From NCBI RefSeq assembly GCF_011388215.1, contig NZ_CP049989.1:4497132-4561131 (forward strand): DNA of 64,000 nucleotides. The letters are read 5' to 3'. This DNA comes from Hydrogenophaga crocea (GTDB lineage Bacteria; Pseudomonadota; Gammaproteobacteria; Burkholderiales; Burkholderiaceae_C). Below, in pieces: positions 36,646-44,446 of the stretch. How positions within the stretch are numbered: the stretch's first letter is position 1; every line of letters starts with the position of its first letter. The notes under the pieces were generated by a model. That model was given only the letters and a program-made list of their open reading frames with translations, was not told where the DNA came from and did no database searches. A program made the position numbers and the translations under genes.

Positions 36646-37643
36646 CACTGCGCCTGCAGGTGGATGGACTTGGCGATGGCGCGGTACTTCTCCGTGTTGT
36701 CCGCGTACACCCGGGCCACGGCCGCGAGCGGCTGCGGGCGCGGCACCACCATGGCCTGGGCTTCGAGCGCGGCGCGGGTCTCGGGGTCGTTGGCGACCTC
36801 GCTGAGCGCCTTGTGCAGCGCCTGCACGACGGGCTCGGGCGTGTCCTTGCGCACGAAGTAGCCCGACCAGGTGTCGAACACGAAGCCCTTGAGCCCGGGC
36901 GAGGCGCTCAGCGGCGCGGCGTTCCTGAACGCGTCCTGGGGTTCGGCCGAGAGCACGCCCACCACTTTGACCTTGCCCTCGCTGACCATGCCGATCTGCC
37001 CCTTGCCGTAGGGCGTGATGAAGAAGTCGACCTGGCTGCCCATGATGTCCTGGAAGGCGGGCGCGCTGCCCTTGTAGGGCACGTGGGTCATGGCGATGCC
37101 GGTGAGCTTGGCCAAGTGCTCGCCGAGCAGGTGGTACATGGAGCCCGGGCCCACGCTGGCGAAGGTCAGGGGCCGGCCCTCGGCCGCGCTCTTGCGGGCG
37201 AAGGCCAGCAACTCGTCGCCGTTGTTCGCGGGCAGGTCCTTGCGCGCGAACACCGCCATCGGGTTCACCGTGATCATCTGCACCAGGCGGAAGTCTTCGC
37301 TCTTGTACTTGAGCGCCGAGGCCGAGAGCGGCGCGAGCACCAGTTCGTTGGGCGAGCCCTGGAAGATCACGTGGCCGTCGGCCGGGCTGTTGAGCAGCTT
37401 CTGCGCCGCGATGCCGCCGCTGGCGCCGCCCAGGTTCTCCACCACCACGGGCTGGCCCAGGTGCCTGGCCAGCGTACCGCTCAGGGTGCGCGCGATCACG
37501 TCGGACACACCACCGGCCGGGTAGGGCACGAGCAGCGTCACGGGGCGCGAGGGGAAGGTCTGGGCGAGGGCGGCGCCGGTCAGCGCGAGGCCGGCCAGAA
37601 CGGCCGCGGTGCGGCGGAGGAAGGTGCGTTTGCAGGCGGTCAT
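36645..37643 (-). CDS. Bug/TctC-family periplasmic solute-binding protein
   Basis: This 332-aa protein has an export signal (KRTFLRRTAAVLAGLALTG, ending ALAQ) and the typical Bug opening FPSRPVTLLVPYPAGGVSD. The carboxylate-binding loops are conserved (PYPAGG, and NLGGASGGIAAQ). These proteins bind carboxylates or amides for tripartite tricarboxylate transport; membrane components are not nearby, as is usual for the expanded Bug families of Burkholderiales. It is transcribed ahead of the amidohydrolase, suggesting uptake of that enzyme's substrate. An upstream alternative start would make the signal internal. Confidence 0.9.
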   Translation of the reverse strand: MTACKRTFLRRTAAVLAGLALTGAALAQTFPSRPVTLLVPYPAGGVSDVIARTLSGTLARHLGQPVVVENLGGASGGIAAQKLLNSPADGHVIFQGSPNELVLAPLSASALKYKSEDFRLVQMITVNPMAVFARKDLPANNGDELLAFARKSAAEGRPLTFASVGPGSMYHLLGEHLAKLTGIAMTHVPYKGSAPAFQDIMGSQVDFFITPYGKGQIGMVSEGKVKVVGVLSAEPQDAFRNAAPLSASPGLKGFVFDTWSGYFVRKDTPEPVVQALHKALSEVANDPETRAALEAQAMVVPRPQPLAAVARVYADNTEKYRAIAKSIHLQAQ

Positions 37644-37732
37644 GGCGGTGGGGTGTGTGGGCGGGTTGCCTGTCCGGTGAGCAGGTGAGCGGCATGCTAG
37701 GCAGCGCCCTACCATGTGTCCAATGCATTATT

Positions 37733-37753
37733 TTCTTGATAATGATTCAAGAA
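37733..37753. promoter_or_regulatory. LysR-type operator in the divergent promoter region
   Basis: TTCTTGA (37733-37739) and TCAAGAA (37747-37753) form a 21-bp interrupted palindrome with a T-N11-A core, inside a rare AT-rich patch. It lies 27 bp before the LysR start and 90 bp before the Bug gene start, as expected for an autoregulated LysR switch. Confidence 0.65.
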
Positions 37754-37779
37754 GCGCATTCGCTTGACCGGGGCCCCGC

Positions 37780-38679
37780 ATGAACATCCGCCACCTCGAA
37801 CATTTCCTGGCCGTGGCCGAAACCGGCTCGTTCAGCCGCGCGGCCGAGCGGCTGCACCTCACGCAATCGGCGTTGAGCCGCAGCATCCAGTCGCTCGAGG
37901 ACGAGGTGAGCGGGCGGCTGCTGGACCGTGTGGGCAAACGCAACGAGCTCACGCCGCTGGGCCGTCAGGTGGTGGAGCGCGCGCGGCGCATCGTGCTCGA
38001 GGCCTCGGAGCTGCGCCGCGGCGCCGAGCTGATGCGACAGGCCAATGCGGGCGCGGTTCGCGTGGGCCTGGGCTCGGGGCCGGGCGCCCTGCTGATGACG
38101 CCGCTGATGTGCCACATGGCGCAGCACCACCCGCAGGTGCGCGTGCGCGTCGTGCGCGCGCCCACCGAGCTGCAGCTCGTGAAGCTGCGCACGCGCGAGC
38201 TCGACGCGCTGATCGTGGACATGCGCGCGGTGCCGCCCGAGCCCGATCTCAACATCGAGCCCGTGGCCGAGATGCAGGGCGGCTGGATCGTGCGCGCGGG
38301 GCACCCGCTGCTCGCGCAGCGCACGGTCACGCTCGACGACGTGCTGCGTTACCCGATCGCGTCCACGCCGCTGTCGCACGAGGTGGCGCGCCAGCTCGCG
38401 GCGCAGTACGGCGGGCGCGCCCTGCCGGCCCGCATCGTCACGCTCGAATGCGACGACGTGGAAAGCATGATCGACGTGGTCGAGCGCACCGACACCGTGT
38501 TGCTGGGTGTGCTGGCCACGGCGCGCGAGCGCATGGCCGCGGGCGCGCTCGCGGTGCTGCCGGTGCGCCCGGCGCTGCGCGCCACGGCGCGCTTCGCCTA
38601 TGTGACGCTGGCCGGCCGCAGCGAAGCGCCGGTGATGGCCATCCTGCGCGAGTTCGTGGCGCAGCGCATGGTGGACTGA
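37780..38679 (+). CDS. LysR-family transcriptional regulator
   Basis: This 299-aa regulator has an N-terminal winged helix-turn-helix (MNIRHLEHFLAVAETGSFSR, then AERLHLTQSALSRSIQSLED) and a type 2 periplasmic-binding-like effector domain. It is divergent from the Bug-amidohydrolase genes, so these are the expected targets, and a palindrome with a LysR-box layout sits between them. The effector is unknown, probably the transported acid or its breakdown product. It converges on the CoA-transferase gene with a 7-nt gap. Confidence 0.92.
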   Translation: MNIRHLEHFLAVAETGSFSRAAERLHLTQSALSRSIQSLEDEVSGRLLDRVGKRNELTPLGRQVVERARRIVLEASELRRGAELMRQANAGAVRVGLGSGPGALLMTPLMCHMAQHHPQVRVRVVRAPTELQLVKLRTRELDALIVDMRAVPPEPDLNIEPVAEMQGGWIVRAGHPLLAQRTVTLDDVLRYPIASTPLSHEVARQLAAQYGGRALPARIVTLECDDVESMIDVVERTDTVLLGVLATARERMAAGALAVLPVRPALRATARFAYVTLAGRSEAPVMAILREFVAQRMVD

Positions 38680-38686
38680 GCCCGCC

Positions 38687-39916
38687 TTACTGAACGATGC
38701 CGCGGTCCTTCAAGGCCCGTATCTGCGCGTCGCTCAGGCCGATCTCGCGCAGCACCGCGTCGCTGTCCTGGCCCAGCGCGGGCGCGTTGCGGCGGTGCCC
38801 GCCGGGCGTGGCCGAGAGCTTGGGCACGATGCCCGGCACCGTGAGGGCGCTGCCGTCGTCCAGGCGGATCTGCTGCAGCATGCCGCGCGCCTGGTAGTGC
38901 GGATCGGCCGCGATGTCGGCGATGGTGTAGATGCGGCCCGCAGGCACCGCGGCGCCATCGAGCGCGGCCAGCACCTCGTCGACGCTGCGCTCGGCGGCCC
39001 AGTCGCCGATGGCCGCGTCGAGTTCGTCCACGCGCTTGACGCGGCCCGCGTTGTCGGCCAGCGCGGGATCGGCCGCGAGGTCGTCGCGGCCGATCACCTT
39101 CATGAGGCGGCGGAAGATGCTGTCGCCATTGCCCGCGATGATCGCGTAGCCGCCGTCGCGGCAGCGGTAGGCGTTGGTGGGCGCGATGCCCGGCAGCGCA
39201 CTGCCCGCGGGCCCGCGCACCGCACCGAAGGCGCTGTACTCGGGCAGCAGGCTCTCCATGCAGTTGAACACCGCTTCGTAGAGCGCCACGTCGATCACCT
39301 GGCCGCGCCCGCTCGCGTGGCGGTGCTGCAGCGCGAGCAGGATGCCGATCACGCCGTGCAGCGCGGCCAGCGTGTCGCCGATGCTCACGCCCACGCGCAC
39401 CGGCGTGCGCCCGGGCTCGCCCGTGAGGTGGCGCAGCCCGCCCATGGCCTCGGCCACCACGCCGAAGCCCGGGCGTTCGCGGTAGGGGCCGCTCTGGCCG
39501 TAGCCGCTGATGCGCAGCACGATCAGCCGCGGGTTGAGCGCCAGCAGCTCATCGGGCCCGAGGCCCCAGCCTTCCATGGCGCCGGGGCGGAAGTTCTCGA
39601 TCAGCACGTCGGCCTCCTGCGCGAGCCGGCGCACCACGTCCTGCGCCTCGGGCTGGCGCAGGTCGAGCGCGAGCGAGCGCTTGTTGCGCGACTGCACCTG
39701 CCACCAGACCGAGGTGCCGTCCTTGAGCAGGCGCCACTGGCGCAGCGGGTCGCCCGTGCCGGGCGCCTCCACCTTGATCACCTCGGCGCCGAAATCGGCC
39801 AGGGTCTTGGCGGCGAAGGGGCCGGCGATGAGCTGGCCGAGTTCGATCACCTTGAGGCCCGCGAGCGCGGCGGGCGGCAGGGGCGGCTGGGGGGCGGAAG
39901 CGGTCGTGTCGGACAT
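38687..39916 (-). CDS. CaiB/BaiF (family III) CoA-transferase
   Basis: This 409-aa enzyme transfers CoA between carboxylic acids. Conserved stretches are LKVIELGQLIAGPFAAKTLAD, EVIKVEAPGTGDPLRQW, RNKRSLALDLR, DVLIENFRPGAMEGWGLG, and the catalytic aspartate region VIDVALYEAVFN. Length is typical. The substrate cannot be read from sequence. It lies 29 nt after the acylase gene on the same strand and may share its transcript; no thiolase or dehydrogenase gene is adjacent to define a pathway. Confidence 0.9.
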   Translation of the reverse strand: MSDTTASAPQPPLPPAALAGLKVIELGQLIAGPFAAKTLADFGAEVIKVEAPGTGDPLRQWRLLKDGTSVWWQVQSRNKRSLALDLRQPEAQDVVRRLAQEADVLIENFRPGAMEGWGLGPDELLALNPRLIVLRISGYGQSGPYRERPGFGVVAEAMGGLRHLTGEPGRTPVRVGVSIGDTLAALHGVIGILLALQHRHASGRGQVIDVALYEAVFNCMESLLPEYSAFGAVRGPAGSALPGIAPTNAYRCRDGGYAIIAGNGDSIFRRLMKVIGRDDLAADPALADNAGRVKRVDELDAAIGDWAAERSVDEVLAALDGAAVPAGRIYTIADIAADPHYQARGMLQQIRLDDGSALTVPGIVPKLSATPGGHRRNAPALGQDSDAVLREIGLSDAQIRALKDRGIVQ

Positions 39917-39945
39917 GGCCGTAGTGTCCCCCAGCCGGCGCCCGA

Positions 39946-42357
39946 TCAGCGCTTGAGCACCAGCGGCTCGCCCACGCGCTCGCGCGCCACGTCTTCGGGG
40001 TGGAAGGGCAGCGTGGGCCACTGCTTGGCCGCGTACAGGCGCAGCTGGTCGGTCTGGTGCGGCGAGGCGGGGTTGGTGCTCTGGCCGTAGGTGAGCAGGG
40101 CCTGGGCCACCGGGCCGCGCTCGTCGAAGGTCACGGTCTGCACGTAGCTGGTGCCGTAGTCGATGCGCAGGCCGCGCGGCGAGATGCCCGGGCGCGCGCG
40201 GTCGCCGATGTTGTTGAGCGTGCCCTCGATCTCGTCGCCGCCGTGCACCGGGATCGCCGCGTCGCTGAACACCGCGCGCTGCACCGCGCCGAGCTCGGCA
40301 TCCGGTGCGAAGCCGGCGTCGCGCACCTTCTTCACCGCGCCGGCCAGCGCGTCCCACACCTTGGCCGCGGTCGCCGCGTCGGCCAGGCGCAGGCCGCTGG
40401 GCGTGTCCACCGGGCGCGCCTTGTCGTAGGGCACGCGGTACACGCCGGGCAGGGTGCTCGCCGTGCGCCAGAACTCGCGGAACAGGTGGGCGCCGCGCGC
40501 GCTGGCGTCGTTGCGGTAGCCGCCGCTGGCAAAGGCCTGCAGCGCGGCGCAGCCCTCGCGCAGGTCGGCCGCGGGGTTGGCGAGCGCCTTGCAGCCCTCG
40601 AGCAGGTCGGGCAGCACCAGGCGCGCCATGAGGTTGCGGTTCTCGAACAGCTGGGCCTGAATGCCCGTGAGCGTGACCTTGCCCTTGCCGATCATCTCGG
40701 GGATCTCGATCAGCCCCGAGCGCGTGCGCGGGCGGCGCAGCACGTCGTCGCCCACCAGCGGCGAGATCGCGGGCCAGCTCACCGCGGGGTGGGTGTAGAA
40801 GAAGCTGTCGTTGCTGTTGTGCACCCAGTCGGTCCGCTTCACCGCGGCCAGGCGCGCGGGCGGCGTGAGGCCGGGCACGGGCGAGGCCGGGTCCTTCTTC
40901 CAGTTGCAGTCGCTGCGCGAGCCGTCGAGCACCACCAGGCCCGCGGCCGGCAGCACGGCCGCGGCCGCGCGGCTCGGGGCGCAGCGCTGCAGCTGCGCGG
41001 CGTCCACGTCGGGCACCACGCTCATGTCGGCGTAGAAGGCCTGGCCGTGGCGGTCGGCCGCGATGGTGTTGACCCAGGGCGTGCCCAGGTTGCCCAGCGC
41101 CTGGCGCAGGTCGTCGACGCTGCGCGCGCGCGCAAAGCCCAGGTAGGTTTCGGTGCTGCGCAGGCCGCCGGCGTTGGCGTCCTGCAGCGCGTAGGCGCGC
41201 TCGGCGGTCCAGTTCAGGCCCGCGCGCGGGATGGCGAGCACCGGCCCGTAATGCGTGTTCCACACGGTGTGCGTCTTCTCGCTCACCTGGCCGTCCTCGC
41301 CCTTGACGCGGTAGCGCACCGCCTTGGCCACCATGTCGCGCGGCTGGCCGTCCAGCAGGTAGCGCGTGGGCTGGCCGGGCACCAGCGCGAGCTCGTGCAG
41401 CGTGAAGCGCTTGCCGGTGGACACGGTGTGCGACCAGGCCACGTCGCGGTTGAAGCCGATCTGCACCAGCGCGGCCAGGCCGATGCTCGCGCCCATCACG
41501 TCGAACTGGCCCGGCACGGTGAGGTGCATCTGGTAGAAGCGGCTCGGCCCCACCCAGGGGAAGTGCGGGTTGCCCAGCAGCATGCCGCGGCCGTTGGCGG
41601 TGGTGTCCTTGCCGAAGGCCCAGGCGTTGGAGCCCAGCGGCGATTCGAACAGGCCGGCCTCGCGCAGGTAGGCCTGGGCGCCGGCCACCTGTTCGGCGAG
41701 CCGGGCGGCGTCGGGCGCGGCCGGCGCGGCACCGGTGCGCGCCGGTGCGGCCTCGGCCTTGGGCGGGGCCGCGCCCAGGATGGCGTCGGCCAGCGCGCCC
41801 GCGCCGGCCTGCACCTGGATGGCCTCGGTGGCGCGGTAGTAGTCGGTGAGCGCCATGGGCCGCACCCAGGGCTGGCCGTTGCAGGCCGCGGGCAGCTTGC
41901 CGGCATGGTCCTGCAGGAAGCGGTTGTAGCCGGCCACGTAGCCGCGCGCCTGGGCCTGGCCGGCCGCGCTCGACGCGGCCCACAGGCGCGTGAGCGCGGC
42001 GTCGTCCATGTGGGCGGCGACGAAGGCGTCGATCACCGGGTTGGGCAGGGTGCGCACGCCCAGGATGCCGGTGCCCTTCTCGCCGAAGAACAGCGAGCGC
42101 TCACCGCGCACGGTGAGCAGGTGGTCGGCGGTCTGGCACACGTTGTCCTGCGCCTGCGCGTAGGCCACGCCGAAGGCCAGGGTTTCGAGGTCGGGCGCGG
42201 TGATGTGCGGCATGCCGTGGGCGGTGCGCACGATGGTGGCGCTGCCGCCGGCCGTGCCTGAAGGGCCGGACGGCAGCGACGAGCAGGCGGCCAGCGCACC
42301 CGCCAGCACCAGCGGCAACAGGGTGGCGGGCCGCGGCAGGGTCGGCGGGCGTTTCAT
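39946..42357 (-). CDS. Penicillin acylase-family lipoprotein (Ntn-hydrolase, acylase-like)
   Basis: This 803-aa secreted precursor has a lipoprotein signal (lipobox LAAC, Cys25), an alpha chain, a spacer rich in Ala/Pro (about residues 195-220), and a beta chain starting at the predicted nucleophile Ser243 in PLGSNAWAFGK. Maturation by self-cleavage before Ser243 is expected for the family. Other landmarks are LLGNPHFPW and IGFNRDVAWSHTVSTGKRF. The family includes penicillin G acylases and quorum-quenching homoserine lactone acylases; the substrate is not determined here. GAGGAG precedes ATG 42357. Confidence 0.9.
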   Translation of the reverse strand: MKRPPTLPRPATLLPLVLAGALAACSSLPSGPSGTAGGSATIVRTAHGMPHITAPDLETLAFGVAYAQAQDNVCQTADHLLTVRGERSLFFGEKGTGILGVRTLPNPVIDAFVAAHMDDAALTRLWAASSAAGQAQARGYVAGYNRFLQDHAGKLPAACNGQPWVRPMALTDYYRATEAIQVQAGAGALADAILGAAPPKAEAAPARTGAAPAAPDAARLAEQVAGAQAYLREAGLFESPLGSNAWAFGKDTTANGRGMLLGNPHFPWVGPSRFYQMHLTVPGQFDVMGASIGLAALVQIGFNRDVAWSHTVSTGKRFTLHELALVPGQPTRYLLDGQPRDMVAKAVRYRVKGEDGQVSEKTHTVWNTHYGPVLAIPRAGLNWTAERAYALQDANAGGLRSTETYLGFARARSVDDLRQALGNLGTPWVNTIAADRHGQAFYADMSVVPDVDAAQLQRCAPSRAAAAVLPAAGLVVLDGSRSDCNWKKDPASPVPGLTPPARLAAVKRTDWVHNSNDSFFYTHPAVSWPAISPLVGDDVLRRPRTRSGLIEIPEMIGKGKVTLTGIQAQLFENRNLMARLVLPDLLEGCKALANPAADLREGCAALQAFASGGYRNDASARGAHLFREFWRTASTLPGVYRVPYDKARPVDTPSGLRLADAATAAKVWDALAGAVKKVRDAGFAPDAELGAVQRAVFSDAAIPVHGGDEIEGTLNNIGDRARPGISPRGLRIDYGTSYVQTVTFDERGPVAQALLTYGQSTNPASPHQTDQLRLYAAKQWPTLPFHPEDVARERVGEPLVLKR

Positions 42358-42395
42358 GGGCGGGTCTCCTCGGGATTGAGAGACCCGCCACATTG

Positions 42396-42457
42396 GGCGC
42401 GTCGGGCGTCACTTCGTGACGCAAACGTGACGATTTGCGGGTTAGTCCCGACGCGCC
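42396..42457. repeat. Nested inverted repeats between the HiPIP and acylase genes
   Basis: Outer arms GGCGCGTCGGG (42396-42406) and CCCGACGCGCC (42447-42457) enclose a perfect hairpin GCGTCAC-TTC-GTGACGC (42406-42422). A further pair, CGCAAA (42420-42425) and TTTGCG (42434-42439), overlaps it. The whole can fold as a cruciform or end HiPIP transcription; on the - strand no long T-run follows. Confidence 0.6.
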
Positions 42458-42461
42458 GGCA

Positions 42462-42779
42462 TCAGGCCTTCTTGACCCAGGCGCTGCACCAGCCCTTGGC
42501 GGACACGCTCTTGCCCGGGAACAGCGCGCAGGGGCCGCCGGCGTCGCCGGCCTTGCCGGTGTAGAGCTGGCAGCCGCTGCACTGCTGGCTGTTCTCGTGC
42601 TTGGGGAACTTGGCCTTGCTGACCTTGGTGGTGTCGGCGGCGTAGCCCAGGGCCTGTGCCTGGGCGTCGGTTTCGGCCACCATGGGCGCGGCCTGGGCCT
42701 GGGCGACCCGCGCGAGGGCGAGGGCGGCCGAGCCGGTGGCGACCTGGATCATGAATGTGCGGCGTCGTGGGGTGGACAT
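42462..42779 (-). CDS. High-potential iron-sulfur protein (HiPIP)
   Basis: This 105-aa periplasmic electron carrier has a TAT-type signal (TPRRRTFMIQVATGSAALAL, cleaved after AQA) and four cluster cysteines at positions 67, 70, 84 and 98 (C-x2-C-x13-C-x13-C: QQCSGCQLY, GPCALF, GWCSAW). In purple bacteria HiPIP reduces the photo-oxidised reaction centre. Its position beside bacteriochlorophyll genes supports that role. AAGAGG precedes ATG 42779; an upstream in-frame extension has no export signal at its start and is rejected. Confidence 0.93.
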   Translation of the reverse strand: MSTPRRRTFMIQVATGSAALALARVAQAQAAPMVAETDAQAQALGYAADTTKVSKAKFPKHENSQQCSGCQLYTGKAGDAGGPCALFPGKSVSAKGWCSAWVKKA

Positions 42780-42944
42780 GTTGTGCCTCTTGAAGGGGGA
42801 CCAGCGAAAGGGCTTGTGAACACCATGGCGGCCGTGGCGGGAGAAAGCCCTTCGGACGAAGCCGCCCGCCACTTCGAGGACCGCACCGGAATCATCGCGC
42901 CGCCCTTGCGGCGCCGCGCCGGGCCCGCGGTTTCCCGAGCGCGT

Positions 42945-43229
42945 TCATCTTGTATCCACTTGTCGCAGGCCCGGCAGGCAGGCCGCGGCGTGCAGCACAC
43001 CACCCAGCGCCAGCCACAGCAGGATGGCCGGGGTGCGCGCGTCGCTGGTGGCTTCGAGCAGGGCCAGCAGCAGGGCCAGGCCCGCGCCGGCGTGCCAGAC
43101 CGCGGTGGCCTGACCGCTGCGGCGCGGGCCGAAGCCCCAGCGCCACAGCCGCAGCAGCAGCTCCAGCGCCACCACCGCCAGGGCCAGCCAGACGGCGTGC
43201 GAGGCGCTCAGGCCGCTCCAGGCGTTCAC
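42945..43229 (-). CDS. Small membrane protein at the end of the bchG-pucC-bchP operon
   Basis: This 94-aa protein has about three hydrophobic segments: HAVWLALAVVALELLLRLW, WHAGAGLALLLALLEA and PAILLWLALGGVLHAA. The GTG start at 43229 overlaps the bchP stop by 4 nt (GTGA), the same coupling used throughout this operon, which supports it being a real gene. I do not recognise a family. Its position suggests a role in late bacteriochlorophyll assembly or in the membrane around it; this is inference. Confidence 0.55.
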   Translation of the reverse strand: MNAWSGLSASHAVWLALAVVALELLLRLWRWGFGPRRSGQATAVWHAGAGLALLLALLEATSDARTPAILLWLALGGVLHAAACLPGLRQVDTR

Positions 43230-44446
43230 AGGCGCGCCAGGCCCAGCAGGTGGGCCGTGTCCTTGAGGAAGATGCGCAGCTGCGCGAGCGGGCGGCGGCG
43301 GCTCAGGGTCTTGTTCATGTACGACTCGAAGGTGAGCTGCTGCACGTCCTTGTCTTCGCAGATCTTCACGAAACGTTCGCGGCGCTGCTCGCTGCCGTAC
43401 CAGAACCACTGCATGAGGCCCAGCACCTGGAACACGCGGCCGTGCTCGGCCATGAAGCGCCGCCGCGCCTGGCGCAGCGCGCGCGGCCGGCCCGTGGCCA
43501 GCAGCTCCAGCACCGCCTCGGCCGCGAGCTGGCCGCCCAGCATGGCGTAGTAGATGCCCTCGCCCGAGGCCGGCGCCACCACGCCCGCGGCGTCGCCGGC
43601 CAGCACCACGTCGCGCCCGTTGTCCCAGCGCGGCAGCGGTTTCATGGGAATGGGCGCGCCTTCGCGGCGCAGCACCTCGGCCGCGCCCATGCCGGCGCGC
43701 GCGCGCAGCGCGGTCACGGCCTGGCGCAGCGAGAAGCCCTTGTCGGCACTGCCCGTGCCCACGCTCAGCGTGTCGCCGTGCGGGAACACCCAGCCGTAGA
43801 AGTCGGGCGAGATGTCGCCCTGGTAGTACACGTCGCAGCGCTGCGGGTCGTGGTCCGGCGTGGCTGGCGCCGGCGTGCGCAGGATCTCGTGGTACGCGAA
43901 CACGAAGCGGCCGCGCTCGGCGCCGGGCACGGCCTGCAGCGCCACGCCCGAGCGCGCGCCGTCGGCGCCGATCACGGCGCGCGTGCGCACCGCGTGCAGC
44001 GTGCCGGCGTCGGCCCGGTAGTGCACCACGCTCAGGCCGTCGGCGTCGCGCGTGAGCCGCACGAAGTTGCCGGCGCGCAGCTGCGCGCCGCTGTGCGCCG
44101 CGCGCTCGCGCAACCAGGGGTCGAAGCGGTGGCGGTCGACCATGCCGACGAAGCCGTTGTCGATCGGGATGTCCACGCGCTTCGTGCTCGGCGCGATCAT
44201 GCGCGCCTGCCGTGCGCGCGCCACCAGCTGCGTGTCGGGGATGTCGAAGTCGCGGATCAACCGCGGCGGAATCGCGCCGCCGCAGGGCTTGATGCGTCCG
44301 CCGCGCTCGAGCAGCAGCACGCGGTGGCCGCGCTGCGCGAGCAGCCGTGCGGCGGTGGCGCCCGCGGGGCCGCCCCCCACCACCACGGCGTCCCAGGTGC
44401 CGGACTCCGGCGCGGTCTGCTGGTCGATGGGGACGCGTGCGTTCAT
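43226..44446 (-). CDS. bchP: Geranylgeranyl-bacteriochlorophyll reductase
   Basis: This 406-aa FAD/NADPH enzyme reduces the geranylgeranyl tail of bacteriochlorophyll to phytyl. The flavin site is DAVVVGGGPAGATAARLLAQ (residues 19-38). GGRIKPCGGAIPPRLI and the second flavin motif VVLAGDAAGVVAPASGEGIY are typical of the BchP/ChlP family, as is the C-terminal FKDTAHLLGL-like end. It overlaps the pucC-like gene by 4 nt upstream and the small membrane gene by 4 nt downstream. Confidence 0.95.
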   Translation of the reverse strand: MNARVPIDQQTAPESGTWDAVVVGGGPAGATAARLLAQRGHRVLLLERGGRIKPCGGAIPPRLIRDFDIPDTQLVARARQARMIAPSTKRVDIPIDNGFVGMVDRHRFDPWLRERAAHSGAQLRAGNFVRLTRDADGLSVVHYRADAGTLHAVRTRAVIGADGARSGVALQAVPGAERGRFVFAYHEILRTPAPATPDHDPQRCDVYYQGDISPDFYGWVFPHGDTLSVGTGSADKGFSLRQAVTALRARAGMGAAEVLRREGAPIPMKPLPRWDNGRDVVLAGDAAGVVAPASGEGIYYAMLGGQLAAEAVLELLATGRPRALRQARRRFMAEHGRVFQVLGLMQWFWYGSEQRRERFVKICEDKDVQQLTFESYMNKTLSRRRPLAQLRIFLKDTAHLLGLARL

